64,000 nucleotides of DNA from Bolinopsis microptera (lineage: Eukaryota > Ctenophora > Tentaculata > Lobata > Bolinopsidae): NCBI RefSeq assembly GCF_026151205.1, contig NC_087072.1:3491375-3555374 (forward strand), written 5' to 3'. The translations under genes and the position numbers were made by a program. Below are positions 1-15,400 of this stretch, piece by piece; positions within the stretch are counted from its first letter, which is position 1, and every line of letters starts with the position of its first letter. A model generated the notes under the pieces. It was not told where the DNA came from. It did not search any database and saw nothing but the letters and a program-made list of their open reading frames with translations.

Positions 1-417
1 TACCAAATACTTGGACCTCTGCCAGTGTCAGGAAGTTGTTCTTCTGTACCACCTTCACAATTCGCCCGTTCTTACCACCACAGTTGATGGGATAGACAGC
101 TACTCCTCTGTAGTACGAAACATATCCACACTTGTAGTCATCGAGGTAGACCTCGGCTCCACCAATGCGGTCCTGGCAGCAGTCCCATCTGTTGTGAAGT
201 AGGACCAGGTACACTGGGTAGTGTCCCTCCAGGTCCACCTGCCACCAGTTGTCGTGTCCTTTGCCGTGTTTTGTGTGCATTGATGTTCCGTGTGCGTAGT
301 GGCCGTCGACGTTTCCGTCCACAGCTCGAGATGGGATTCCTCCCCATCCCATAGATGAAGATTTGGTGGGTTTGCGGTAGGATAGAAGTCCTAGTCCACT
401 GATCTCCCCGTCTCCTC
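1..417 (-). CDS. FTP lectin domain 26, runs off the left edge
   Basis: The exon starts at 417 in phase 1 ([15 protein letters not shown]), has NRWDCCQDR and reaches LAEVQVFG at the window edge without a stop or donor. The gene therefore continues to the left. Confidence 0.85.
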
Positions 418-3400
418 CTGAGCAAATTTGTGTAGAAGAATGACATCCAATTTTGTTGTATGATATAACTGCTTTAAAATATAATGATACATCTGCCCCA
501 TATTCTTTTATACGACCTTCTTGAGGATGTGGTAAGTTGAACCGAAGTAAACATGTCAAGTCACTTACCGAACACTTGAACCTCAGCAAGTTGGAGGTAG
601 TTGTTTTGAGTGATCTTCACGTGGTCTGACTTGGCTCCGTTACAAGATATGTAGTACACGTAATGACCCGGAACATACCGGACAGAACCACATTCCTTGG
701 ACCCAGCAAACACCTTCGCGCCATTGATACGCTCACTGGAAGTGGATTCCTGCCGGTTGTAGATGATAACCAGGTTGATTCTGTACGCCTTTCCGAACTT
801 AACCATCCAGTATTGCACCTTGCCTTTCCTTTCCTTTGGTGAGTGTGTGTGGGACACGGATCTGAAAAGAGGGTTATCAATATTGGAATTATTGTTTCAG
901 AGCCGGCATCTAAATTGTCTAAAAAGGAATTTTATCGCGTTACACACAAGCCACTTCTGCAACTTACCCGCCGCTCCAACGACCGTTAAGGTTTCCGTCA
1001 ACAGCTTTGGATGACCTCCCTGAGGAGTAGGTGGAGCTCTGCTCGGTAACTGCTTTCTGTGAGAGCAGCTTCACGTCTCCCTTGCCCAGGATCGCTCCTG
1101 TCTCTCCTGAAGAATTGTGTTGCTACTTACTACTGATTTGCATACTTTTTATCGTTATCATTCCTTTAGTAATTACTGCACAAAATATTTCAAGGCATCA
1201 CAAAACACCTGATCGTAAGGATGAAGTACAAAGTATCAAACTAACCCTTGTAACAGCGTTTAAGACCGGAGATATTGTTTGTAGTTTGTGAGATAGGCTT
1301 GTGTCCACCGTGTTTAAGGAAGCAATTGCCTGTGTTCTTCTGCAGTGAGAACGCCAAACATGCCTTATCCGCCATACACGCATTCCTACACTCAACAATA
1401 TTCTTATTCTTGGTCTTGAAGTGCCTGATGTCTCCTCCATAGAAGTCCTTATCCACAAGCAAGCAACCTGTTTGAAAATAACAAAGTTAGTTTTGGAATT
1501 GTGCCAGCCTTTGGTCAGTGATTCGCCGCCACCTAATCAAGTAGATGAGGTGAATTTGCATCACGCGATACATCACACGTACAAATATGTTTTTGAGTAG
1601 TAGGAAACTGTTAAGTAAGCGTTTCTAATTCCGGATTCCCTGATAACTGTTGTCACGAGCCCTTAGAGCAGCACTGATCACATATGACACTTTCTATTCC
1701 CTAGAGTCGTGACTCAGTCAGCCAGAACTACTACTGGCACTTCGCCTCACGCTATTTTAAGCTTTCCCTGACAGTTGATTTGACATGATCTTAGAATGAC
1801 AGCGACATAACGTCCTAGATTTGGAATTTAATTGACTTACTCCTGTAGAATTTAGACCACGTGTTCTTGGGTCCTCCGACAGAGAATCTTGTGATGTCCC
1901 TGAATTTCTCCCTGTTGTTTATTCGCTGTGTGTACTGATGATCGTTCAACTGAAATGGAGTTTTGGTGTGAGCTTATCCGTGGTATCGGTTGCTGATATC
2001 AAATTAATTTCCAAATCATCATTAACTTGCTATTAGACTAGACTAACAAATTAATTAGTTATTAATTTGCAACGAACAAGTCCGAGTTGATAATGACGTA
2101 CCTTGAATGTAAATCCGTTGTTCTCAACTCGTACGAGAAGAACAAAGGTATCTCCAGGGAAGATTGATATCAGCCATGGCATTCTCACTTCTCCCGCCCA
2201 CTTCCAGTCTTTCTTCTGCTTCTTTGCAGAGTTCAACACGATTATCTTGTCTTTGGGCCGGGCATTAAAATGCAGAGCGATCTGGGGAAACGAGAATTAG
2301 TAATCTAACCGTCATATACTCTGTAACTCTGGTATTTAATCCACATTCTACAATTTCATCCGCTAGAATGAACTTCTTTACGATGTACGTGATCACTTCG
2401 AGATGGCCAGGCCTACTCCCATGCTGTCTATATATAGTGTGGATATCTGCGAATATATATTCTAAATAACTGATGTACGTGATCGTGTTAATCATATTTG
2501 TGGTGTTAGGTACAAATCCCAACTCTGAACTCACATCGCCACGTGCAGTGTAGAAGTTGAGGACAAACTGTTTGTTGAGGTCCTGAACGGTACCTTGGAA
2601 CACGAGGAAGGTTCCCTCAATCAGTGGGCCTCCTGGCAGATCGTAGCTGCTTCCAGATGTCAGCGTTGTCAGACTCATACCCTCTGTGAAAGGTAAGGTA
2701 AGTTGCTGTGTCAGTAAACTGTAAACCAATTAAATTGGTCACCAACCTGTTGCAACTTGTTGCAGTATACAGTTTACTGACACACCAAATGAGGCGTAAT
2801 AAGAAGGGAAGAAGTGAACGCAATAATCTCTGTCAGTTTACCAACAAAAATTGCATCACAGCTCACTGCTTAGTAGTCATTGCTCTTCCAAAATCACTTA
2901 CTTCCGGTGTTTTGAGTATAGTAAGAGCCGTAGTTAGTAGCTGCAGCTCGCTTTGAGACTCCGCCAGTAGCAAACACCTCAACCTCAGCCAGTGTCAAGT
3001 AGTTCCACTTGTTCTCAATCCTGACCACACTACCCGTCTTGCCCTCACAGTTGATTGGGTATTGGTTTATGCTTTGTTTGGCACTGACGGTACCACAGAG
3101 CTGCTTCTTGCCTCCGTTAACAACGTAGACTTTAGCACCGTCTAGTCTGTCCCAACAGCAGGCGTCCTGTCTGTTGTGAACTAGAACCATGTAGATTGGA
3201 TAATCTTTACCCAGTTCTACCTGCCACCAGACGTTTCTGTTGCCGCGAGTGTGGGAGGAGGTTGCTAGACCCCATACCCCTGCAGCGTTACCGTCCACAG
3301 CTCTACCTGCTTTACCTCCCCACCCCTCGTTTATCTGAGAAGCTGGTCGTCCGAGGGCTACGTTAGAGAGATCACTCGTGATACCACTGCTTCCTCCTGC

Positions 3401-6400
3401 ACAATAAGGAATGTTAGAAATGTATAGGACCCAGAGAGTTAAAATACTCGAAATATAACAGACATGAGGTTGACAGGTAACAGCTGGTGCTGTTGATGAA
3501 ATTGGTATTTGGGTATACATCTAGTCAGAACTAGTCAGATTTATTAACTGTAAAGTAGTCACGTGGTCTCTTACCGAAGACTTGCAATTCAGCCAGGGTC
3601 AGGAAATCGTTCTCGTGTTTAACCTGCACGTAGTCAGCCTTGGCTCCATTACACGAGATAACGTAGGCGTGACGGTTCTTAATCCAGCGGACAAATCCGC
3701 AGAGCTCGGTACCGGCGTAGACCTTGGCTCCGTTAATCCTGGTCTGACAGCAGTTGTCCAGTCGGTTGTAGATCACGACCAGGTTGATATGGTAGGTTCC
3801 TCCTAGCTCCACTCTCCACCACTGCTTGCCCTTGTTTAGGGTGGAGGTGGAGGTGCTGAAATCATTAGTGTTACTTCTAGTGTTACTCTAATACTGTTAT
3901 AGAGGCAGGAGGCAATATTTACTTTACTTCAACTGAAGTCTTGGGATCATTATATATTCATTGATTCTATAACTAACTAGTCCTTATGATTTCTTCGTTA
4001 TAAAGTACGTGGTACGCTTCCTTTAGAGTCTAAGATTCAGACAATCACGAAAATTAGAGTTATCTATGACTTCTTTAAACTACATTTGGTTTCAAAACAG
4101 TCGACTCACCTTGCACCCCATCGGGGGTCAGTATTACCGTCAGTTGCACGCAATGCCTGTCCTCCATAGCCTGTTGTTGACTGGGAAGCATGGTAGGATT
4201 GTGATAGCAACTTGAAGTTTCCACTACCCAACGGGTTGTATCCTGGGATATGCATGCTTAAGATCCTTTGTGTGTACGCATGAGGAATACCAATGCTTTA
4301 TTTTCAACTTAAAAGAACATAATTTCTTGTATTGTTGCGAGTTTTCTTGTTTACACCTTTACACAATTTTTCCCGAACTGTTTCCCATTAATTTGAAAAC
4401 GGAAAGTTTAGGGCCGATAATAATATGTATTATAAAGATAATTACTCAAACCGCTTAAAATTCTCAAACCGCTTAAATTCTTAAACCGCTTAAATTCTCA
4501 AACCGCTTAAAACAACTTAACTCCCGGTTTTATGATTTTCTCATTGCACTGCTGCCGAAGCAGGTGATTATAGTATATTAGTGGTTTGCAGGAGATTCTC
4601 TAGAATTGTTAAAGGTTAAATATTTAAATGATCGAAGCTTCCTTATTCGTCGACCGAGACGTCGCTAATATCATTTCATTCGGGATTTACTTGGATTTGC
4701 ATTGCATTCGGTTGCATTCTTTAAACTGTTATATTAAATCAATTTACTTACTGATATCTAATGAATTCTGTCATTTAAAACGCCCCTAATTTTAGGAAGG
4801 TTTCAAAGACTACACCCTGACATGCACGCCACGAACGGGACAAACTCCACTTATCTGAGTGACCTGGAAAGAACAGCCCTAGTGATCTGGTCCATCACAG
4901 TGTCCTGTATCTCCGTTACCGGAACCTGATAGTCCTTATCTCCTCCCACAAGTACGGAGCTATAAAACTTGACAAGGTCTCAGTGATACTCATCAGGAAC
5001 CTCTGTGTAGCCGACTTGAGTTACGTGGTCTACATCCTGCTAACTGTGGGGAACATTGTGCAACAGGAGTACCAATATGGGGACTTCCTCTGTTATTGGT
5101 CCTACTGCTTTGCCCTCAGCCTCACTGCTACTGAGATGGGCCTGATCTGCGGACTAAATGTAAGCAAGCTGATCACGCTGCATGACCCGCTCAGAGCAAG
5201 GAGCAGGAAGACGAGAACAGGTCGGGTAATAGCGGGGACTGTTTGGTCACTCTCCTTCGGCTGGTCTCTCACGGTTAGGGTCTACAATTACCAGACTCAG
5301 GAGATAACTGCTTACTTTAACAATGCTAGTTTCCAGTGTTTTCCTTCCATCCACACTGAGCTAGCTGACACCCTGGTCAAGGTAAGTGGAGTTATCTACA
5401 ACCTCCTTCCCACCCTCATACTCCTCGTATCTACTGCCTGGCTCTTTTTCTTCGTCAGCAAAACATCTGGGGTTCACAAGCACACTGTCCTGACTCTAGC
5501 TCTGGTGTCTGGGGTGTTCCTGATGGCATACGGTCCTTACTCAGCTGCCATCCTCTTCTACCCTACCCACCAGGACAGTGCCCAGTTCATGATATACTTC
5601 AGATTCGCTGTCTTCAGTCCTTATCTCAACTACGCTGCTAATCCTATAATTTACTTTCTCACTCTGAGGAGCTATAGAGACTTTGTGAAGATGAAGGTGA
5701 CAAGGTGGATTCACAGGTCCGAAATAAGACATGTTAAGGTTGGTCCTGCCACAACGAGCACCAGCGGGAATCACAAACAAGAAACATCCTCTCTCTTCCG
5801 CTCATAGCAAACTTTTTAATTTCTGCTGCCGTATTTGAATGTAATGAACTTTTATCCATCTTGGTTTTTGTTTTTGTATATATCTTGTTATTGCTTATTG
5901 ATTTTGTTTTCTCATTTTGCTGTTTTGTACCATCATTGTTCAGATTATATTAAAAGTAAAGTTGTTTTATTTTTCTGCTTACCTTGATAACAAGATTTTA
6001 GTCCGGATAGGAGGTTTGCTCCATTGCTGTTGCGGTTGTGACCAGGACGTTTTATCCAGCATCTTCCGTTCTTAGTGTGGTATGTGAACGCAACACAATC
6101 AGCATTCTTCATACAAGCAGTCTTACACTCGTTAACAGAGTGGTTCTTTGTAATGAAGGTTTTGAGATCAGCTCCGGCGTAGTTTCTGTTAGCCAACAAA
6201 CAACCTGGGGATAGTATACTAGGTTAGATGGTTTAGGCAAGATGGTAATATTATTATATCTTATATCTAATTTAGATAGTTTAAATAATTAGCTACCAGT
6301 AAGTCCATTAAATTCAATATAGCCTCAATAATAACTCACTCCTGGTCATTTTGGTGAAGGTTCCTTCTGGTCCCTCGAAACTTATGGTACTGATTCTATG

Positions 6401-9400
6401 GATTTGATTGAGTCTTCCTCCTCTGAAATTGAACCTGATTCTCTGCTCTCTTCCGTTTATCTGGATTAAGAACAATGAGTTGTTTAATCAGTGCTGCTTT
6501 GATACAAATTCTAAATCCTGCCTTGATTTGACCTCTACTAACTTCATAATTTGGTGTACCACAAGTTACAAAAAACTGTTAGCATACGAGTCCTTTAACA
6601 AACCTTGAAACGGAAGAAGTTCTGTTCAATGGAAACTACGATGACAAAGCTGTCTCCTACAACGAAGGAGCCGGCCCATGGCAAGTAAATTTCCTTGCCC
6701 CAATGCACTTTGTCCTTTTTGGGAGTGGCCGAGTTCAGTACTATCTTGTAGTCCTTAGGTCGACCTGCTATGTGTAGCGGCATCTGTTGGTGGAGTTTTG
6801 TTAAATATTTATCAATAAACCATGCTCCACACAATATGCTCGCGATAAGACTATAGTTTAAACAATACTGATCAAAGATAGGGTGACAAAGAGCAACTCA
6901 CCTCCTTGTCGTCCCTGAACCGGAAGTTGATGGACCAAGGTGACGTCATATCTTTGATCACTCCTGTGAAGACCAGGATAGATCCCCGCTCGAGTATACC
7001 TCCGGGTATGGGGTACGACTTTCCGACCGAAATCGCAGCGGAGTTCGCACCTGAAAATAGAATGTCCGTTGAGAAAAATGGTTTTCAATACGAACTACTT
7101 TGATCAGTAATGAAGATTATGTAAAGAATGTGAAATATGAAACAAAAAAATGCTCCATGAATTTACCATTGCTCTGTCCGGTATAGAAGGCTCCTAGATC
7201 ACCACCAGCAGCTCTACCGTACACTTGAACTTCCGGGAGGACCAAGTTGTTCTTATTCTGTTCAATCCTCACAGTGCTTCCTTTAGTTCCCTTACAGTTG
7301 ATCGCGTACACTTTCACATCTCTGTGGTACTTTATGGTCCCACATGAAGTGGATCCCACCTTAACCTCGGCTCCGTGGATCTGCTCTGCGTTTCTGTCCC
7401 ACCTGTTGTGAACCAGAACCAGGTAGATGGGGTATGTTCCCTGTAGGTAAACCTCCCACCAGTTGTTTGTGTGTGAGTTTCCTTTGCTCGATGCTGGAGA
7501 TGTTCGTCTGGTGTTTCCGTCAACTTTGCCGTCAACAGCCTTTTGTCCTTCAGTGCGGTAAGCATATCCCTTCATGTTTGTTGGTTTGCCCTCGGAGAGA
7601 AGGTCAAGACCCTTGATGGATGTAGACCCACCTGAATTACGAGTGTCATGAATTTGAGATATCTCCACTTTTAAGCACATACGTACATATTATTACATAT
7701 TATGAAAAAGGAACAACTTCACCATTGGGTGTCACAAATAATAAATTAACAGATAATCAATCCATAATACCCACTCACCGAATACTTGAACTTCAGAGAG
7801 AGACAGGTAGTTTCCAGTGGACAGTTTAACAGACACCTCACTAGCCTTGACACCGTTACAAGATACAGAGTAGGTCTGCTTGTTGGCCTCGTAGAAGACC
7901 TTTCCACAGATGTGGTTATCTGCCCATACTTCTGCTCCGTTTATACGTTCCTGGCAACAGTCCATCCTGTTGTAGATGAGGACCATGTTGATGTGGTAGG
8001 AGTTGCCGAGAGTTACCTTCCAGAACTGTGTTTTCACATTCCTCTGTTGAGATTTACTGAGCGTATGTGATACAGACCTGGAATTGTCGTCAGATTATAT
8101 TTGGAAATGGTGAGGATGAGGAAGCACTGAGAGACTATTCAAATGGAACGAGTTGTGATTCTAGTTGAAATGTTGTACTTACTTTCCATTGTACCAGCCA
8201 TCAGTGAGTCCGTCTACAGCTCTGGAGGGATTGCCTCCCCAACCTTCGCTGGATTCCATAGCGGGCTTTCCTTGGGATAGAATCTGTACGTTTCCAGATC
8301 CGTAGTAACCCTCCATGGTGACCTTGGCACTAGCGAAGACTTGAACCTCAGCCAATGTCAGGTAATTGTATTTGTGCTCAACACGGACCTTGTTTCCTTT
8401 CTTGCCACCACAGCTTATCGGATAGACACCAACTTGTTTTCTGTAGCTGATTCTGCCGCAGAGCTGCTTAGCTCCTACTTCTGATACAACATAAACATAA
8501 ACACCATCGATCTGTTTTGGGCAGAATCCCTACGGTTGTGAACCAGTATCATGTAGATTGGGTATGTGAGCTCTAAGTCCACTTCCCACCAAACGTTCTT
8601 GTTTGTCCTGGTGTGAGAGCAACTGTGTCGATTATAGTTTCCATCTACATTTCCATCTACAGCCCTCTGAGCAACACCGCCCCAACCCATGTTGGTTTGT
8701 TTTGCTGGTTTCCCGTAAGAGACCAGGTTTAAGTCCTTGATCTTCGCAGTACCACCTGAGGAAAAATTGTAATAACTGTAAATGAAAGGATCTTATTTTT
8801 ACATTTGAAGGTTCAACCCTAAAATATCTCCATGTTTCAAACCCAATTGGGGAGCTAAGACTTCTAAGGGATCAGGTGAAAGGTGTACTTACCGTAGACC
8901 TGTACTTCTGCTACATTGATGTAATGGTTCACTGTTGTGATCTTCACGAAACTAGCTGATGCACCTTGGCAGGGAATTGTGTAAACATTGCGGTCACGAA
9001 TGTAGCTGATTTTACCACAGTATTTCTTTCCTGCGTAGACTTTAGCTCCGTTGATTTCTTCTTGAGCAGTGTCCATTCGGTTGTAAACAACCACTAAGTT
9101 AATATTAAAGGCACCTCCGAGGTCGACCATCCACCATTGAGGTCCCTTCTTCTGGGTGTGCATTACAGAGCTGGGGAGAAACATATTATTGGCAAGAATA
9201 TCAAATCAGTCCAAACAAGCAAATATACGATAATTTTCAACCTCAAAGAGCTAGAGGGCATCTTGTTTGTTTCTAGCGGATAAAATTTGAAATCTTACTT
9301 TGCTCCGTATTGCCCGTCAGTGTTTCCGTCGGTAGCTCGGCTTGGTTTTCCGTTCCAGCCGACCGAGGACTGAGAAGCCTCGAAGAACTGTGAGAGCAGT

Positions 9401-12400
9401 TTAACGTTGCCACTTCCAAATGAATGATCGCCTGGAATATTTTAGTGTCAGTCACTGTACGATCTAACGATTTCACAATTCGTAATTTGTGTTGTTACTT
9501 TCAGATTTATCCAGCTCAAAGCTTCTCTAAAATGCGACTTTTGCCAATTCTGACCTGTGTAACATGATTTGAATGCTGAGATCAGATTGTGGCCATAAGT
9601 GACATCGTTATGTCCGGGTCTCTTAATCCAGCACCTGCCAGTTGACTTCTGATACGTGAACGCAACGCATTCAGCGTGTTTCAAGCAGCGAGCCTTGCAA
9701 GTCAAGATGTTCTTCCCGGTCATGAAGTTGGTAATATCCCCTCCTGCCAGGTTCCTGTTCTCCAGCAGACAACCTGAAGGGTAACTTGTTTATGTGGGAG
9801 TTATTGTTCTTGGTTAGTTATTATCATTTTATGTTGGTTTTCTTTCTATGGAATTTATGCTATTTAAAATTGAGATCTCTTATCACTGTCTATAGTTGTA
9901 CTTACTTCTGTACATCATAGAGAATGTATCTGAAGGTCCAGCGTAGCTGATGGCACTGATATCGAAATATCTCTGGTGACGATGGTTGAAATGATACTTG
10001 TTTTTCTGTCCGTTAATCTCAAACTCGAACCAGCGATGATCTATGGTCAGCACCAGTGCCCATTGATCGCCCTTGCTGAAGGTGTCCGGCCAGTGGAAAG
10101 TCTTTTCATATAGCCATTTGTGTTTTCTCTCCTTGCCATGCATGTATGCTTGAGCTGTGTTCAAAACTATCTTCCCTTCTTTTGGTCTTGGATTGAAATG
10201 AAGAGCAATCTGAAAATTGATTACATGAGTTCTTGTTCCCCTAATCAGGAGAAACTGTGAATATAAAACGATCAACTAGGACAATTTTTTTCAATAATGT
10301 CTCTTTTTGAGAACTTGGATCATTTTAACCAATTATGATTCTATGATGTGTTTTTAAACGTGTGAGGCTGAATATCCTGACCTGGTCACCGTTTTTGACG
10401 AGGAGGTTGATGTACCAACTGGTCTTCTCGTCTTGAATAACACCCTCGAATATCAGAACGGTTCCAGGCTGTATCGGACCTCCCATAATGGGGTAGGTTT
10501 GTCCAGATACCACTGGTACTTTGAGTCCCTCTGGAAATGTCATGGTTAATTGCTACGTCAGTAAATTGATAAATAATTTGACCCAGACATTTTGAAATTG
10601 CTGGGTTCAATCACAATATATGAATAGAATAGAACTATGACATAGAAATATTGATTCAGCTACTATTTCAACTGTTCTTACTTCCTCTGTTGTTGAGGTA
10701 GTATTTTCCGTACGGAACGGTTCGTTTTATTCCGGAAGTGGTCCCGAATACCTGAACCTCGGGTAGGGTCAGGTATTCGTCCGTCTGCTCGATCTTAACA
10801 ACCTGTCCCTTTCTTCCTCCACAACTGATCGGGAAGACGTTCTGGTCGGGATTCCAGTGTACTGTACCACAGAGCGTGTTGTCCAAGTAGACCTGCATAT
10901 TTGTATTTCATGAATTATCAATTGATGCGTGATATCGAGTCATATAAAAAGTCGTTAATTCTAAATTTTTACCCAAGTCCAGGTTCATTTATGACATCTT
11001 CAGAAAGTTTGAAAAAAGTAGTAAAGTTTTACCTTAGCACCATGGATTCTGGCCCTGCAGCACTTGTCCATCCTGTTATGAATGAGAACCATGTACACGG
11101 GGTATTTTCCCTGGAGATCCACCTGCCACCAGTTTGTTCCTTTATTGGTTTTACTGCAGTAGGTTTGGTGATGACTCCACACACCATCGACATTACCATC
11201 GACAGCCTTTGCTGGAACACCGGCCCAACCAACAGAGCTTGCTTTTGTTGGCTTATTTTTAGAGATCAATCTCATTCCGGTGACAGCCTTGCTACCTCCG
11301 AACACCTGAACTTCGGCCATATGGAGCCAGTTCTTCTTGTTAACAATCCTGACGTTATCAGCAGTCAGACCATTACATTTGATGATGTAGTGAGCTTTAT
11401 TGGGGTTGTGGAAGATGTAACCGCACAATGATTTTCCTGCGTACACTTCAGCGCCGTCGATTCTTGTTGCAGCTTCCTTACGATTGTAGACGATGACCAA
11501 GTTTATCCTGTAATCCTGGTACAGGTTAACTTGCCACCAGTTATCTTTGGGTTTACCACTGTAAGAGACAGAGCCGTGTGACATCATACCATCAGTGTTG
11601 CCATCAACAGCCCGCATAGCGAGACCACCGCCAGCGACACTTGATTGGTGGGCGTATTTATTTTGTGACAGCAGTTTGGCGTAGCTTCCGGTTCCGATGT
11701 TTCGTCCAAGAGGCCCTGGGCCTCCTGATCCGAACACTTGTACCTCCGCAAGACACAGATAGTTGTTCGGTTGTTCGATTCGAACCTTGCTTCCCTTGTG
11801 ACCGTTACAGTTGACAGGGTACACATTCATTCCAGGGAGATAGTAGATGGTTCCACAGACATGGTTATCAACCTTGACAACAGCACCATCTATCCTGTCC
11901 GCATAGTTGTCCCAGCGGTTGTGAACAGCCACCAGGTAGACGGGGTATGTACCTTGGAGGTCCACTTCCCACCAGGCGTTCTTGTTGGTAGTATGGGTGA
12001 CGGAGCCGTGACTCCAGTGTCCGTCAGTGTTGCCATCAACAGCTCTGCTGGATTTTCCGCCATGCATGAGAGGAGAGGACTTTGTGGGTCTGCCTCCTGA
12101 TAGAAGGGATAGTCCAGAGATTCCAGTGCTGCCTCCTGAAGCGATTATAATGTAAGACTCTGAGTCGGGCGACCTTTAAAATAATATCTCAATTTGTTTA
12201 CTATTTTATGTTATGACATTACTATTTTTAATGTAATGATGATAGAAAATCGTCGTTAGGTCCCAGCACTCACCGTAAACTTGGACCTCTGCGAGATTGA
12301 GGTGATGAGTTTTCTGAGTGATCTTAATGGTTGAACCACGAGCGCCTCCGCAAGCAACCATGTAAGAACGTCTTCCTGGAACCAAGTAGATTGTTCCACA

Positions 12401-15400
12401 TTTCTTGGTCCCGACGTAAACCTGTAATATTTGGCGGTTAAGTTCAAACTATATCTCCATGAAATCAACATACATATTTATTTTGAGATTTAATTTGTCA
12501 AATATAGTTACGAGTATAAATTTTGGGCTTTGCGTACCTCAGCTCCATTGATGTTGATCTGTCCTTTGATGTTGTCGAATCGGTTGTAGACTATGATCAT
12601 GTTGATTGCGTATACAGTGCCAAGGTCCAAAGACCACCAATTGTCTTTGGGTGTCTTGGTTTCTGTGCACAAGCTGTGGATGATTCAGTGGTTATCGAAA
12701 TGCTAAAAAATAAATATCTGAATACTGCTATCTCCAACATTCATATTGTCATAATAAGTTGATAAGTTAAATCGAAACATTATAAAATGGATAATATTTT
12801 TACCTGAATGGGGCACGATCCACTTTGCCATCGACAGCAAGATACGCGAAATGTTTCCCATTAGTGGAAGACTGAGTGGCATATTTCTCTTGTGAGAGCA
12901 GCTTGACGTTTCCGCTACCGTAGTTGGGAACACTTCCTACATCACCTCCGGTACCGAACACTTGGACCTCCGCCAAAGACAGGAATGCGTTCTTCTGCAT
13001 AACCTTGATGATTTTACCTGCTTTGCCCCCGCAGTTGACGGGGTAAACGAGCACGCCCTTGTACCACTCGATTGTTCCACATTTGTAGTTATCCAGCCAG
13101 ACCTCCGCTCCGTTAATCCTCTCCCGGCAGCAGTCCCAGCGATTGTGAATCATCACCAAGTAGACAGAGAACGTGCCTACAAATTTAACAAAAGTTAGAG
13201 TAGGAATAATAATAATAATCGGATATGGCAGATTATATCTACATGTTCAATGTTCAACTATAGCTTTTTATTGAAGACTCACCCTCAAGATCCACCTGCC
13301 ACCAGTTGTCTTTTCCTTTCCCGTGTTTTGTGTGGGTCACAGACTTGTGCCCGTAGTGGCCATCGGTATTTCCATCCACGGCCCTGGATGGGATTCCACC
13401 ATGGCCCATAGAGGACTGTTTGGTGGGCTTACGGAATGAGAGCAGTCCGAGGCCACCAATCTTGCTGCTTCCTCCTGTGGTAATTATTGAAGATGAGAAA
13501 ATTGCATTCTGACTAAATATGATCGGAGTAATCTGGATAGTGAAAACAGTTGCTTTATTGAGAGTGATAAGTATTGAGATGCTGTTCTTCAGTGTTAAGA
13601 TATATTTGACTTACCATACACTTGAACTTCAGCGAGGTTGAGGAAGCCTACTGTTTGCACAACCTTGACAAAGTCAGCTTCAACGCCGCTACAATCCAGG
13701 TGGTAGACGTTGTGACCGGGAATGTATCTGATAGTTCCACACTTGTGGGTACCAGCGTACACTTCGACCCCGTCAATTCGGCCAGCGCAGCAAGCGTCTT
13801 TACGGTTGTAGACCATCACCAGGTTAATCTTGAATTTCTGCACTAGGTGGACTGTGAAAAATTGTGGCTTGCCCTTTGGCGCCAGTGTGCTCATTACAGA
13901 ACTGAGGAGAATATGCTGTCAGTGTCAACGGGACTGAAATCTTTTTATTTATTAGAATTTCAGCAACTAGGCAACTAAATCTCCAATGAATCAGCAATAA
14001 TTAGAACTATGAAGTCTAACCTGCCACCCCAATCTCCTCTGACGTTACCGTCCACAGCTCGCTCGGGTTTGCCTCCCGAGCCTATGGTACTTTGCTCCAC
14101 TCTAGCGTTCTGAGACAGCAGCTGTACACTTCCTGTACCGATAGTCGAGCCGCTCTTTCCTGGTGTTGATAGTTTAAAGATCAGTGATGTAAAGATTAAC
14201 AATTTAATCTGAAATGATAAACTTCTGACAAATGTCAATCGAGGGGCAGTCGATAGATAAAAAGTTAAATCTAAACTAACCGTAGAAACAACGTTTGAGT
14301 CCTGATATGAGGTTGTTGTCCCTGGAGATAGGTCTGTGGCTGGCTTCTTTAATCCAGCAGTTTCCGTTTCTCTTATCGAAGGTGAAGGCTGTGCATCTCT
14401 TCTCTGCCATACAGGCATTTCTGCACTCGACAGGGCTTTTCTTGCTCTTCGATTTGAAGTGTTTGATGTCTCCACCAGATAGGTTTCTGTTCATCAACAA
14501 ACAACCTGTAAAAATATTATACATTATTACTAACATTTGACATGTCAAGTTTGACTATACCGTTTCGTAACGTAATATGAAGAAGACTTTATGGTTGAAC
14601 CCCATTCCTTTTACAAGTCAGACAGTTCACAGCTAATGGTATGGTCAGTGCCTTGATGGGCTCCCAACATGGCTCTAAAAAGACCAAAACACTCACTTCT
14701 ATAGAAGTCTGACCAGGTACCAGCAGGACCGTTTACTTGCATCCTCCTGATTTCACGGAACTTCTCTCGGTGTGGGAATGTCTTCTTGAACTTGTGCTCG
14801 TTCAGCTGTACAAGGTTTATGGGTGTTAATGTTTTAATATTTAGTTTAATCCGTTACCATGGTGACAATGCACACAAAAAACCGTGAGTTACCACCCTGG
14901 CTGCTTATTCAAATTACGAGTTATAAATTTGTATTTCTACAGTACCTGGAATGTGAATCGGTTGTCCTCGACGATGATGATCAGAGTAAAGTCATCTCCG
15001 GATATCAGGGTCTCGGGGAAATGTACACTTATTTCTTTACCCCATTTCCATCCCTTACCAGCCTTCTTGGCTGAATTCAAAACGATCACTTCGCTCTTTG
15101 GTCTTGGGTTGAAGTGAAGGGAAATTTGTCCGGCGTTAGTGAATAAATTGACCGACCATCTCTGCTCCTTGTTTATGAGCCGTCCCTTGAAGATAAGAGG
15201 AGTTCCTTCTATGATGAGACCTCCAGGAAGCGTGTAGATTGCACCCTGTTTCAGGTTTCCAATGCTCATTCCACCTGAACGATCAAAAGTTAATAATGCT
15301 GATGTTTACATTTTCTTGTGAGTGGGAAATTAGATTAATCGTGTAAGCGGCGTGATGTACTATTAATTAGTGGAGACATTTTTTACTGAACTGTTCAACT

